Assembly (NCBI GenBank): GCA_041398845.1 | Contig: JAWKTZ010000007.1 | Coordinates: forward strand, 868,001-932,000 | From: Fuerstiella sp041398845 | GTDB lineage: Bacteria; Planctomycetota; Planctomycetia; Planctomycetales; Planctomycetaceae | Reading direction: 5' to 3' | DNA length: 64,000 nucleotides | Shown here: in pieces, positions 28,701-37,847 of the stretch | Numbering within the stretch: the stretch's first letter is position 1 | Layout: each line of letters begins with the position of its first letter | Notes under the pieces: model-generated | Told to the model about the DNA's origin: nothing | The model's database searches: none | Seen by the model: the letters and a program-made list of their open reading frames with translations, nothing else | Translations under genes and position numbers: made by a program

Positions 28701-31700
28701 CGCGTACTGCAGACGGAGGCACCTGTGCAGACACAGGTGATCAGTCCGTCCGGAAACACGGTTGTCTGGGGCAACAGCCAGGGACATCTCACGGTGCGTC
28801 ACGTCGATGTCGCATCCGGTCAGCTTCCCCCGGCAGCGACTGCGGAATTACAGGTTGATGCACCGGTTTCGGCCGTCGTCATCAGCCGGGATGAACGGCT
28901 GGTGGTTGCCGCCGCCGCCGAAAGACTGCACCTGTGGACTCCGGCAGACAAAACTCATCACATTCTGACCGGCCACGCCGGCACGATTCAGGCCATTCAG
29001 CTCACCGACGATCTGCTGCTCGCAGCCGACTCGGCCGGAATGATCATTGCCTGGGACCTGAAGACTCGCAAGGAACGGTGGTCCATTCACAGTACGTCCG
29101 GAATCCGCGATCTGGCCCTCATGCCTCGGGCGGGAATATTTCTGTTTGCGGGATCTCGCGGAGGTGAATCGGCGGACGTCATGGCATACCAGCTTCCGTC
29201 GGCATCGGATCCCACGGCTCGCCCGGAGCGACTGGGACAGTTGCAGTTTCCGCGAAATCGCAATCATCCACCTCAACAGATTGCCGTTTCACCTGACGAA
29301 CAGTTGTTGCTGATCAGCAACAGCCGCAATGGCGATGTGCTGGTGCTGCGCCGCCGACCGGAATCGACCATGGCGGGACGCGATCGGTTTCCCTTTGTGC
29401 ATGCAGCGGAACTGGCAGAACAACGTCAGCCGGTGGCCAACTGGATTCTGAGTCACCACCAGCGTCCGGTGAATGACATTGTGTTTTCGGCCGATGGTCA
29501 GCGAGTTGCCACGGCGTCAGAAGATCGAGCGATCGGGATCTGGCGGCTGTCGTCGCAGTCACGGCTGACGTTTGAGCAGCGGCTGGAAGGTCATGGAGCA
29601 AAAGTCAACGCGGCCGGCTTTCTGAACGCCGCCGGCAGTCAGGTACTGTCCGCAGGAGCTGACCGGTTCTGCCGACTCTGGGACGTCAATCAGTACAAAG
29701 TCCATCGCCGTGAAATTGAAGCGGCGTTTGATCTGTCCGCCACAGATGTTCGCTCAGACCGTCGCAGCGTCAATCAGATTCCTCGATCACAGCATCAGTT
29801 CACGCGACTGCCAAATGCCAGAGGCCATCTGAAAAATGAGTCAGACTCGATGCAGGCAGCCGTTCTTCCCGAAGATCCTGCCGCCCAGAGGGTCAGCTCC
29901 CTGTTTCAGATCGCCTGTCAGCAGCCGTCGGCGACGGTTCCGGAGTATCGCGTTCTGAATGCCGATCATTCACGTCAGCGCGGAAGCCTGAAATCCATCG
30001 CGGTCAGTCACGATGGAACGCGACTCGTGACCGGAGCAGCCGACGGAACGGCCGTGATGTGGGACACCGCCACAGGGAAACCGGTCACAGGAGTTTCCAC
30101 GCGAACCGGATCTGACGGCGACGCCGGAACCTTTGAAGAAGGCCACGACTTCAACATGTCGCGGCTGAGGTTTCTGCCTCCGGACGGAAAGGTCCTCCTG
30201 ACCACCGGCTTTGACGGCAATCTGTGTCTTTGGAACTCGGATCTGCACAAAGCCGGATTCGGCCATCAGGAACTTCGCGTGGAGGGGCTGGGTCTTGTCA
30301 ATGCCGTTGCCACATCGTCAGACGGTCGCCTGACCGTCATGTCGACCGGTGCCCGTGATCAGCAGCGCATGGGAACGGCTACCGTATATCAGACCGCCGA
30401 TCTGCTGTCTCAGGTCGCCGCCACGCCGGTGGCCGTCCTGACCGGTTTTCATCGAGCTGAAGTGTGTGCGCTGGCGGTCAGCCCGGACGGCAGACATATC
30501 GCCACCGGAGCTCGTGACGGGCGAGTCGCCGTGTGGACCTCAGACGGTGGAACTCCTGTCGCCGCCGGTCGAATTCATGCGAAAAACACCATCGTCTCGC
30601 ACCTGAAATGGTTATCCGACGGACAGCTTTTATCCGCCGGATTTGATGGAGCCTTGCTGATTGTGACTCCCGAAATTCCAGCAGCACAGCCCTCTGCGGA
30701 ATCTGAAGTTCACCGACTGAGAATTCAGACCGTCTTTCATCACGATCCCATTCCGGTGGAGCGAGTTGCTGTGTCCTCGGACAATCAGCGTTTTGTGACC
30801 ATCAGCGTTCGTACCGACAAGGTGGCTCAGACGACATCGTACGAATTGAATCTCTGGAACGTCTCCGACGACGAGCCGGTTCGCCGGATTCGCCCCGCAG
30901 TCGTCCGGCAACGTTCCGCTGTTCGCATCAGTGCCGTGGACTGGTCGCCGGACAACCGTCGACTGGCCGCCGTCGTTGACGGACACCTGCAGATCTTCGA
31001 CACCGACACCTGGCGAATCCAAACGGTTCTGGAAGCACGAGGTCTCGGCATTTCGGATGCCGTGTTTGCTCCGGTGACAGATCCCGATCCCAATTCCCCC
31101 GATGTCATTGCGACATTCGACGGCACGGCCGCTCATTTGTGGAACCTGAAAACCCGTTCGCACCTTGCCGACTTTCGTCCACTCTACGCCGTGGAGTCCA
31201 CCGCGTTGCGGACAGATCCGCAACAGTCGCTGCTGCTGACGGGCGATCGAGCGATCCGGATTTTCCAGGCTGCGGCGGATGATGCTCACTTCAGTGATGA
31301 CCTGTTCAAAATCAGTGACCCGCACGCCGGAATCGTCACCAGCCTTGAGTTCTCACCAGTGGCCTCACCGCCGGTCTTCGTCAGTGCCGGAGCTGACGGG
31401 TCGGCGGCGTTGTGGTCATGGAATGCAACAACACACGAAGCCCGTTTGCTTCGGCGATTCGACCCACCGCAACTGTCCACTCTCAAGGATGTTGCGGGTG
31501 TCGAAGTCCTTCGCCCAATGACAGCCGGAGGCGGAAGTTCCGGCGTCGTGGCGACGTCATGGTCGCCGGATGGTCGTACCGTTCTGCTGGCGACATCCAA
31601 TGGAATTCTCAACCTGCTGGACGCGGACAATCTTCAGCAGCCACCGACTTGCATCACCGTGACTTCGGAAACTCCGGTTCGCTTATCTGCTGCTCGATTT

Positions 31701-32123
31701 TCAGACGACGGTCGTTTTGTCGCAACGGTCGGTCAGATCCTGCAGAGTTCCGAGAGCATCGGCTGGATCTATGACGTGACTAATCCGGCCGATCCTGAGC
31801 TGCACTGCGAAATTCGCGGCCACGAAGCGGGCGGCATTCAGTGTCTGGCGTTTCTGCCGAATTCGCCCTACGTTGTCACCGGGGGAAGCGACGGAGCCGC
31901 CATGATCTGGAACTGGCAGCCTTCGCGAGCAGCCGAAGGACCGTTGCAGGCCTATGAAGCCTATCAACTGCTGATCAAAGACGACGCGATTGCTCATGCG
32001 GCCCCGATCACATCCACCGTCGCAACGTCCAACGGTCTGATCGCGACTGCGAGCGACGATGGTACAGCCATTCTGTGGCAGAATCCGTTCGCTGTTCAAA
32101 CGGCCGTTGGTTCCACAGAATGA
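25773..32123 (+). CDS. Transmembrane Ser/Thr protein kinase with WD40 repeats
   Basis: This is a 2116-residue protein. Residues 1-360 are disordered and acidic, with six TW[VT]P motifs. The kinase domain spans about 365-650: glycine loop LAEGGMG, Lys in AIKTLK, catalytic loop VVNRDLKPEN (Asn replaces the His of HRD), DWG instead of DFG, and GTPAYMSPE. A helix at about 755-780 (VTAAGILIVISGTISTIMGFTI) is probably membrane-spanning. A long coiled coil (about 785-930) comes next. From about 990 to the end are many WD40 blades (for example GADGTAVMWDTATG), probably two or more propellers. It starts 3 nt after the surface-protein stop, so the pair is likely co-expressed. Confidence 0.9.
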   Translation: MARYSRSRGNSHESARSSDIAGDLGFADSDSSAAGSDARSPQQRPIDDTGWRPSPPLPEQHAPQDHDAAAKSAEPEPHTGDTWVPDEPVPVNASDDTPAVDDTWVPEIDAAAEVSDANPDPDQTWTPDDVPVLRGTDDPPFDDTVVTPPGVGDTWVPDSAGAESSAAADDSAVDPDSTWVPPEPATHRDFSFDDSGQDHTTSGDPAEATDDPGKTWVPSSAPTQPGVPVPQAASPPVGGTVVISRDDTARASDSSINDTWPDSGDPNAVDMDGTDVFTRTQAMRGQTEEEYEEWRKDVADAKPNSTMVVPIPSAGAGSKSASGRGTQIWSRASSDGQDLNLTIRRRPIAGDDDFEHTTVEDRPDYEIIEKLAEGGMGAIFIARQTSLDRELAIKTLKPLKAQETQSHSGRGRLTQVQKQRRDMFLSEALVTANLVHPHIIPIHDLCQTVDGAPFYSMKRVNGTPWNDRIAKMTLEENLEVLHKVCDAIAYAHHNGVVNRDLKPENIMLGEFGEVLVLDWGLAVPASIADKSRFRSPSAPFGAGTPAYMSPELWTGPAEAIGTWSDIYLLGAILFEALTGQTPHSFPEPEAGSGNTGLWNVIDGVVRQNQIRRTNVSGELMDIAMKAMSADPADRHLSVLEFQNAVKEFQRHEESRRLSHRADAALAEARRNARQSGYQDYQTAAALFEEAHAGWPQNARAKAGLTETRLAYAGLAHDKGDYDLGLQIAAQENGPAFSDLTQRLTRARSRRNRLKNAVTAAGILIVISGTISTIMGFTIRQQNIEIVALHGTKQELETQTIDLQRQTQELSAERTQLIDDKKRLTDESEILLASNADLQITNRTLDRENGTLRTDNVALLSDKQALITERQMLTADKQRLSTEITVLEKDTRRLSETVARLETDTERLTEEKVRAGVELRNADIASRIRNADYSSALREIEDLLTALQTDRELATLPATERQQRMQELKARERQLQKRVLQTEAPVQTQVISPSGNTVVWGNSQGHLTVRHVDVASGQLPPAATAELQVDAPVSAVVISRDERLVVAAAAERLHLWTPADKTHHILTGHAGTIQAIQLTDDLLLAADSAGMIIAWDLKTRKERWSIHSTSGIRDLALMPRAGIFLFAGSRGGESADVMAYQLPSASDPTARPERLGQLQFPRNRNHPPQQIAVSPDEQLLLISNSRNGDVLVLRRRPESTMAGRDRFPFVHAAELAEQRQPVANWILSHHQRPVNDIVFSADGQRVATASEDRAIGIWRLSSQSRLTFEQRLEGHGAKVNAAGFLNAAGSQVLSAGADRFCRLWDVNQYKVHRREIEAAFDLSATDVRSDRRSVNQIPRSQHQFTRLPNARGHLKNESDSMQAAVLPEDPAAQRVSSLFQIACQQPSATVPEYRVLNADHSRQRGSLKSIAVSHDGTRLVTGAADGTAVMWDTATGKPVTGVSTRTGSDGDAGTFEEGHDFNMSRLRFLPPDGKVLLTTGFDGNLCLWNSDLHKAGFGHQELRVEGLGLVNAVATSSDGRLTVMSTGARDQQRMGTATVYQTADLLSQVAATPVAVLTGFHRAEVCALAVSPDGRHIATGARDGRVAVWTSDGGTPVAAGRIHAKNTIVSHLKWLSDGQLLSAGFDGALLIVTPEIPAAQPSAESEVHRLRIQTVFHHDPIPVERVAVSSDNQRFVTISVRTDKVAQTTSYELNLWNVSDDEPVRRIRPAVVRQRSAVRISAVDWSPDNRRLAAVVDGHLQIFDTDTWRIQTVLEARGLGISDAVFAPVTDPDPNSPDVIATFDGTAAHLWNLKTRSHLADFRPLYAVESTALRTDPQQSLLLTGDRAIRIFQAAADDAHFSDDLFKISDPHAGIVTSLEFSPVASPPVFVSAGADGSAALWSWNATTHEARLLRRFDPPQLSTLKDVAGVEVLRPMTAGGGSSGVVATSWSPDGRTVLLATSNGILNLLDADNLQQPPTCITVTSETPVRLSAARFSDDGRFVATVGQILQSSESIGWIYDVTNPADPELHCEIRGHEAGGIQCLAFLPNSPYVVTGGSDGAAMIWNWQPSRAAEGPLQAYEAYQLLIKDDAIAHAAPITSTVATSNGLIATASDDGTAILWQNPFAVQTAVGSTE
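29823..29915. repeat. Imperfect inverted repeat inside the kinase WD40 region
   Basis: GGCCATCTGAAAAATGAG (from 29823) is mirrored at 29888-29915, whose reverse complement begins GGCGATCTGAAACAGGGAG. The arms agree at most positions and flank about 40 bp. The frame stays open (about residues 1351-1381) in a region between WD40 blades. The arm resembles GGCGATCTGAAAATGGGGTC at 18434 in an intergenic region, suggesting a dispersed element, now degenerate, that has been absorbed into the protein. Confidence 0.5.
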
Positions 32124-32246
32124 GTCGTCCCCGTGCGTCACTTCGCCGGGCGAATCGATTCACTGACATAGCGTGTTTGAATACTGTCATTCGGGTTTCA
32201 TCAGGAGTTCTGAGAACACGAAACCACCGAACCAAAGGTGCTGAAC

Positions 32247-32975
32247 ATGCCGATGCACGACTGGTCCCGCGTTCAATCCGGGATTTATCACAATTTTCAT
32301 TACCGATGGATCGCGGCGATCATGGATCGTCTGAACGCGGGCCTGTTGCCCAAAGGGATGATCGCAATGGCTGAGCAGATCATAGGCGGCCCCGAGCCCG
32401 ACGTCGTGACACTGCAGCAGAACGATGTCGACTTTTCCGCCGAAAGCGGTGGAGCAATCACGTTGACAGAAGCTCCGCCCGCACCAAAGACGGCATTTGT
32501 CATCCCTGTGGAGGTCGAACGCTATGCGGCAAAGGCCAATCGAATTGTCGTGCGACATTCGCTCGGCAGAGTGGTTGCCGTTGTGGAGCTGGTTTCTCCA
32601 GGCAACAAAGATTCTCGACACGCCCTGCGCTCATTTGTCGAAAAAACCGTCGACCTTCTGTATGACAATGTCAACCTGCTGATCATCGACCCGTTGCCTC
32701 CTGGCCCTCGTGATCCTCAGGGCATCCACAAGGCAATCTGGGATGAAATCACGGATGAGCCGTTTGAACTGCCTGAAGATCGCAAACTGACGCTCGCTGC
32801 CTACCAGGCCGCACCAATCAAAACGGCCTATGTGGAACCATTCGCGGTCGGACAGCCAGTCCCGGACATGCCGCTGTTCCTGTACAAAGATTTCTATATC
32901 AACGTCCCCCTGGAAGCGACGTACATGGACACGTGGAACGTTCTTCCACAGTTGCTGCGCGATCTTGTCCTGTAG
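32247..32975 (+). CDS. DUF4058 family protein
   Basis: This 242-residue protein starts at the ATG at 32247 (MPMHDWSRVQSGIYHNFHYR). It matches the DUF4058 family, whose role is unknown: the early MHDW motif, VELVSPGNK in the middle (a segment that resembles the core of PD-(D/E)XK nucleases), NLLIIDPLPPGPRDPQGI, and the PLFLYKDFYINVPLE end. An in-frame GTG at 32238 is possible. It lies 123 bp after the kinase gene and before a Uma2 gene, a family with a related core. Confidence 0.82.
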   Translation: MPMHDWSRVQSGIYHNFHYRWIAAIMDRLNAGLLPKGMIAMAEQIIGGPEPDVVTLQQNDVDFSAESGGAITLTEAPPAPKTAFVIPVEVERYAAKANRIVVRHSLGRVVAVVELVSPGNKDSRHALRSFVEKTVDLLYDNVNLLIIDPLPPGPRDPQGIHKAIWDEITDEPFELPEDRKLTLAAYQAAPIKTAYVEPFAVGQPVPDMPLFLYKDFYINVPLEATYMDTWNVLPQLLRDLVL

Positions 32976-33059
32976 TCGGATTGAATCAGGATGGCGATGA
33001 CATCAGAGTTCGATCACGGTATACTGATCTGACATGCTGTCTTCAGGAATGTTGTTGTC

Positions 33060-33755
33060 ATGAGTTCCGCAACGTCATCACCCGCCGTTGAGTATCCTGA
33101 ATCCGACGGGAAGCCGATGGGTGAAACAGACAGATACCGCTACTGGACCATTCGCATCCACGATATCCTCACACAGCGATATCGTGATCAGTCGGTCTAT
33201 GTTGGCAGCGATCTGCTGCTGTATTACGAAGAAGGAACGCCCACCCGGTTTGTCGTTCCCGACTGCTTTGTCGTCCTGAATTGTCCGAAACACGAACGTC
33301 GGACGTTTCAGACCTGGAAGGAAGGATGCGTTCCGGACGTCGTGATTGAAGTCACGTCACAAAGCACTCGTCTGGTTGACACGATCGACAAGCCTCAGAC
33401 GTACGAAAAAATAGGCGTGCAGGAGTACATTCTGTTCGATCCCACGGGCGACTATCTGGAACCACCTTTGCAGGGATATCGTCTGACGGACGGATACCTT
33501 CACACAATTCCCCTCGTCGACGGTCAATTGACCTGTCAGACCCTGGGGCTCAATCTGTCGCTCGACGACAGAAAACTGGTCATGGCCGATATCAGGACCG
33601 GTGCCCTTCAACTGACCGAAGCGGAATCCGAACGCCGCGCCAGAGAACTCGCCGAGCGGGCTGCCAAGCGTGAACAGGCCGCGCGCATTGCTGCTGACGA
33701 ACGAACCCGCCAACTGGAAGAAGAGCTTCGCCGGTTAAAAAACAGGGACTCGTGA
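33060..33755 (+). CDS. Uma2 family putative restriction endonuclease-fold protein
   Basis: This 231-residue protein has the Uma2 (DUF820) pattern: VPDCFVVL (the PD motif, about residue 68), VPDVVIEVTSQST (Asp and Glu of the nuclease core, about 92-104), DTIDKPQTYEKIGVQEYILFDP (Lys/Tyr region, about 108-129). All putative catalytic residues of the PD-(D/E)XK fold look present. The C-terminal 45 residues are a charged Glu/Arg coiled coil (EAESERRARELAERAAKREQ). These proteins are very numerous in planctomycetes and cyanobacteria, and their function is not established. Confidence 0.85.
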   Translation: MSSATSSPAVEYPESDGKPMGETDRYRYWTIRIHDILTQRYRDQSVYVGSDLLLYYEEGTPTRFVVPDCFVVLNCPKHERRTFQTWKEGCVPDVVIEVTSQSTRLVDTIDKPQTYEKIGVQEYILFDPTGDYLEPPLQGYRLTDGYLHTIPLVDGQLTCQTLGLNLSLDDRKLVMADIRTGALQLTEAESERRARELAERAAKREQAARIAADERTRQLEEELRRLKNRDS

Positions 33756-33757
33756 AC

Positions 33758-33787
33758 CGATATCGGCTCTCGCAGAGCTGGATATCG
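33758..33787. terminator. Possible bidirectional terminator hairpin
   Basis: CGATATCGGCTCT and AGAGCTGGATATCG pair with one small internal mismatch around a 3-nt loop, in the 39 bp between two convergent genes. No clear T-run follows on either strand, so this is a tentative call based on position and symmetry. Confidence 0.4.
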
Positions 33788-33794
33788 CCTTCGC

Positions 33795-36700
33795 CTACAA
33801 TCTCACCTTCGGCTTTTCCGGGTTCTCTTTGACGGCTCGGCTTCTGGACATTTCTGCTTCGTACAGTTTGACCAGCTTGACCAGTTGAGGCTTCTGATCG
33901 TCCGGGGCCAGGCGGTGGGATTCCACCAGCCATTTTCGAGCACTCATGAAATCGCCCGCTTCCGCATAGGCTGCCGCCAGAGTACTCAGGTGTGACCAGT
34001 CTTCATGGTTGGTGAGGTCGCACGCTTTCTGAGCAAGGAAAACAGATTCTGTCGGGTTGCGGAACTTCACATCGTCGGCCGTCGCCAGCAACCAGGCGTA
34101 GTTGTCGTAGGCTCGAGCAAACCCGGGATTCAATTCCAGAGTCTTGTCGTAATCGGAAATCGCTTTGGCGTATTGTCGCAACTGAACGTAAGCCGCAGCT
34201 CGATTGTTGTAAGCTCGAAACAGATCCGGCTGAATTTTGATGGCCTTGCTCCAGCTTTCAATCGCTTCGGAAAACCTGTTCTGCGTGAACAGCATGTTGC
34301 CGTGATTGTACCATGCGGCCGAATGACCAGGATCGTGAGAAACGGCCGCCGTGTAATCGCGAGTTGCTTCCGTCAGATTTCCTTCGGCGGCAAACACATT
34401 GCCTCGGGAATACAGGTAGTCGGCATTGGCGGGAGCAAGCTGCAGCGCCTTGTTCAGGTCTGTCAAAGCTTTTTCGAAGTCCTGCAACTGATGATACGAC
34501 AATCCGCGACGATAGTAGTTTTCCGGAACGTCCGGCTGCAGCAGGATGGCTCGATCCAGATCATGAATCGCTTCTTCAAAGCGGCCCATGCGATGATGAA
34601 TGGTGCCTCGATAAGCCCATGCTTCACCTTCGTCCGGACGATTTTCCAGCACGCGAGTCAGGTCGGCGACGGCAGTATCAAACACACCGCTTTGTTCCTT
34701 CATCCGGGCACGTTCCAGCAGAGCGGCATGGTGGTTCGGATTGCGGTCCAGAATGCGGTCCAGATCCTGAGCCGCCAGAACATCCTGGCCCTGCTGACGA
34801 CGGCACTGACAGCGTCGCCACAGCAGTTCCGGATCCGAGTGGTCGGATTCCAGAGCCGCGTTGTAGTCGTTCAGAGCTTCAGCATAGCGTTTGCGAGCGA
34901 AGGCTCCGTCACCACGCAGCACCAGAGCTCGATGATGCTTCGGTTCCAGTCTCAGGACGGCGTTGGCGTCGGCCTGAGCGGCATCGTCGTCGCCGACAAG
35001 TTTGAAGATTTCCGCTCGCGACAGCAGCGCGGATACACTGGCGGGGTCCTGATTCAGCAATTCCGTCAGATCTGCAATCGCGGCGTTGCGATCACCCATG
35101 TCGGCATATGCAACCGCTCGCAGTCGCAGCAGGTTTTCATCTTCAGGCTGCAGTTTGACCGCAGCGTTCAGGTCGTCCAGAGCTTCTCGAAACTGTCCGG
35201 CGGAAGAATTCAGCTCCGCTCGCAGCGTCAACGCGGCAACATGTTTCGGATCGACGGACAGAACGGCGTTCAGGTCGCGAGTCGCGGCATCCGCATCGCC
35301 CAGTCGGGACAGAGCGGTCGCCCGCAGAAACTGCAGATCCACATCGCCGTCGCCGCGCTGCAGCACCGGGGATGCAACGGTAATCACCTGCTGCCATTGT
35401 TCCAGGCCGGCGTGCAGCCTGATCAGTCGAGTGGCAATGCGAGTGTTCTTATGATCGAGTTTCAGGATGCTGTCGAGGTCTGCTGCGGCTGCGGCGTTCT
35501 CACCGATTTCCAGAAACGCGTCGGCTCGTGATTCCAGAACGCTGGTGTTGGTGCTGTCCAGCAAATGAATCTGAGTCCAGTCCGCGATCGCCAGAGGCCA
35601 CTGCAGTTGCTTTTCCTGAGCCCTGGCTCGCTGAGTCAACAGCACGGTATCGTGGGGACTGCGGCGAATCAGTTCATTCAGATCCTTCACCGCCAGATCC
35701 CAGCGCTGAGACACCAGGTAGATTTTGGCTCGTTCGGTCAACGCTTCTTCCTGATGTTCTCCCAGAGAAATCAGGCGAGTGTATTCTGCAGCGGCATCAG
35801 AATAGATTTTCAGATCCGTGAGCAGCCGTGCTCGAAACCGCACGTAGTCGGTGTTTCGAGGATCGGCCTTGATCAATGGATTACTGATCACCAGTGCGTC
35901 TTCGGGCTGCCCCATTTCCTTCAGGACCGTGGCGTAGCGAAAACGAGCTTCATGATGTTGCGGATCGGCCTTCAGCAACAGATCAAAGGCCGCTACGCAG
36001 GCCGTACGATCTCCACTGCGATACGCCGTCAATGCCCGGTCAAACAACGCGGCGACTTCGTCCGGCGTCGTGGCCGATGGTTGTGGTGGGGTCAGCGAAT
36101 CGACGGACGCGACACCGGCCTCATCATCGAACGCACGAGCCGAGTCATCGTCTGTCACCTCGACCAGCGGCGCGGCAGGATGAAGCCTGGTTGGTTCGGC
36201 GCTGTCCGGCCGATCAGTGTCGTTGTCGGTTTCTGTGCCGTTACCAGTTTCTGTGCTCGCGATCTGGAACGGATTGCTGTCATCAACTTCATCCACCGGC
36301 GGCAATACAATTCCGGATTCCATTCCGGCTTCGGATGGCAGCGGTTCGGTTTCCGCAATCGGCACCAGCCGATCGGGCTCAGGGACAGAGTCGCGGCCGG
36401 TTTCCGGATCCGTGACTTGCGGTTCGCTGACTTGCGGTTCCGGAAGTTTTAGAGAAAACAACGGTTTGTCGTGGCTGGCTGTTTCGGCAGCGTCCGCTGG
36501 TTCTTCAGACGGAGCGTTCTGTTCGGCATCAACAATCAGGTTGTCAAAGGAAAACGGATTGCCCGCCGCTGGTGCAACGTTGTTCTGATTCGGCTCTCTG
36601 GCGGGAGCTGGTTCGGGAATACTGGCGGCAACGGTGTCTGACTCGTCACCCGGAAACAACAGGAAGTCACCCTCCGGTGCGATCGTGTCCGCCGTTTTGA

Positions 36701-37847
36701 GTGTCGATTCGTTGTCGGTTGCGTCGTCGTTCAGTGGAAACAACGGGAAACCGCCGGCATTTGCCGTTTCCGGATCGTGACCTGCCGATTCCTGCTTCGA
36801 CTCGGACAGAACCAGACCTGGCAGGCTGACGGCCGATGCCGGTGTCGAGCTGTCCGTTTGAGCTGCGGTGAATGTGGACGATTTCGCGAGTTCCCGCTGA
36901 ACCAGCCGGAATTCTTCCTGAATCCGGGCATCGCCGGGAGCCAGGCGAGTGGCTAAGGCCAGATCGTCGATGGCTTCAGAACAGCGATTCAACTTCCGCA
37001 ACACTCGACCACGATGGCCCCATGCGGTGGCGTCATCCGGCTTCAGACGACAGGCAACGGAGAGGTCGCCCAACGCGCGATCGGCTGCTCCCGACTGTTC
37101 GTAAACCAGACCTCGCTGCAGCCAGACGTCGCCGTTATGACGATCCGCCTGCAGAGCGGCGGCCAGCGTTTCCAGAGCCTGATCCGGATCAGTTTCGGCT
37201 TCCAGAATTCCACGTTTCAGCAACGCCACGGCATTGCCGGGCTGGAGTTCTGTGGCGCGACGAAAGTCTGCGACGGCCGCATCGGTCTGACCCAGATCCT
37301 GCAGCAGACAGGCTCGATCAAACGCAGCATCGGCCGCTTTGGGATTCAGCTCAATGGCTTTGCTCAGACACTGCAGAGCATCGTCGAAACGCCCGACGCT
37401 GCGGTATGCGGTGCCCAGAGCCCACCAGGCTCGATCCCACGTGGGCTTCTTCTGGCGAGCGGCCTCCAGATCACTGATCGCTTTCGGCAGATCGGCCTCA
37501 ATGGCATAGCAGGTGCCGCGCAGATAATAGGCTTCGGCAAGTTCCGAATTCAGCGCGAGACTGCGAGTCAACGTGCGGATGGCGTCCTGGTGATCGCCGG
37601 ATTTCTGCTGTTGCAGTGCCTGGCGAACCAGTTGCTCGGCCTGCTGATTCTGACCGGAACATCCGCTCAACAGCAGGCAGAGGGGAAGAAGAATGACCGC
37701 AGGCAGTCGCCACGAACGATCTGGCGCAAGCGGTTGTTTGCGACACGGATTGCCAGAACTGACGCAGGCGTCCGGCCTCGTGGCGCGCACAAACTGTTTG
37801 ATGAAAGCAAAAGTTGCCGACAAAACATGTTTCTGCATTGTTGTCAT
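33795..37847 (-). CDS. Very large TPR-repeat lipoprotein
   Basis: About 1350 residues from the ATG at 37847; the frame is open to a TTG at 37997 but that part lacks protein character. A hydrophobic signal ends in a lipobox LLLSGC (about residues 62-67), unusually far from the start, so the true start may be a later non-ATG codon. One TPR block (about 75-330) is followed by a disordered Pro/Glu/Asp-rich linker (about 340-585, with repeated short motifs such as PLFPLND, FLLFPGDE, NPFSFDN) and then a second long TPR block (about 590-1320). In all some 25-30 TPR units are likely. The partner is unknown. Confidence 0.82.
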   Translation of the reverse strand: MTTMQKHVLSATFAFIKQFVRATRPDACVSSGNPCRKQPLAPDRSWRLPAVILLPLCLLLSGCSGQNQQAEQLVRQALQQQKSGDHQDAIRTLTRSLALNSELAEAYYLRGTCYAIEADLPKAISDLEAARQKKPTWDRAWWALGTAYRSVGRFDDALQCLSKAIELNPKAADAAFDRACLLQDLGQTDAAVADFRRATELQPGNAVALLKRGILEAETDPDQALETLAAALQADRHNGDVWLQRGLVYEQSGAADRALGDLSVACRLKPDDATAWGHRGRVLRKLNRCSEAIDDLALATRLAPGDARIQEEFRLVQRELAKSSTFTAAQTDSSTPASAVSLPGLVLSESKQESAGHDPETANAGGFPLFPLNDDATDNESTLKTADTIAPEGDFLLFPGDESDTVAASIPEPAPAREPNQNNVAPAAGNPFSFDNLIVDAEQNAPSEEPADAAETASHDKPLFSLKLPEPQVSEPQVTDPETGRDSVPEPDRLVPIAETEPLPSEAGMESGIVLPPVDEVDDSNPFQIASTETGNGTETDNDTDRPDSAEPTRLHPAAPLVEVTDDDSARAFDDEAGVASVDSLTPPQPSATTPDEVAALFDRALTAYRSGDRTACVAAFDLLLKADPQHHEARFRYATVLKEMGQPEDALVISNPLIKADPRNTDYVRFRARLLTDLKIYSDAAAEYTRLISLGEHQEEALTERAKIYLVSQRWDLAVKDLNELIRRSPHDTVLLTQRARAQEKQLQWPLAIADWTQIHLLDSTNTSVLESRADAFLEIGENAAAAADLDSILKLDHKNTRIATRLIRLHAGLEQWQQVITVASPVLQRGDGDVDLQFLRATALSRLGDADAATRDLNAVLSVDPKHVAALTLRAELNSSAGQFREALDDLNAAVKLQPEDENLLRLRAVAYADMGDRNAAIADLTELLNQDPASVSALLSRAEIFKLVGDDDAAQADANAVLRLEPKHHRALVLRGDGAFARKRYAEALNDYNAALESDHSDPELLWRRCQCRRQQGQDVLAAQDLDRILDRNPNHHAALLERARMKEQSGVFDTAVADLTRVLENRPDEGEAWAYRGTIHHRMGRFEEAIHDLDRAILLQPDVPENYYRRGLSYHQLQDFEKALTDLNKALQLAPANADYLYSRGNVFAAEGNLTEATRDYTAAVSHDPGHSAAWYNHGNMLFTQNRFSEAIESWSKAIKIQPDLFRAYNNRAAAYVQLRQYAKAISDYDKTLELNPGFARAYDNYAWLLATADDVKFRNPTESVFLAQKACDLTNHEDWSHLSTLAAAYAEAGDFMSARKWLVESHRLAPDDQKPQLVKLVKLYEAEMSRSRAVKENPEKPKVRL

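Noticed and set aside
34005..35531. A 508-residue open frame on the + strand
   Set aside because: It lies wholly antisense to the TPR lipoprotein gene, whose repeat pattern is clear; the frame is Gln/Val/Arg-rich without domains and is a shadow.
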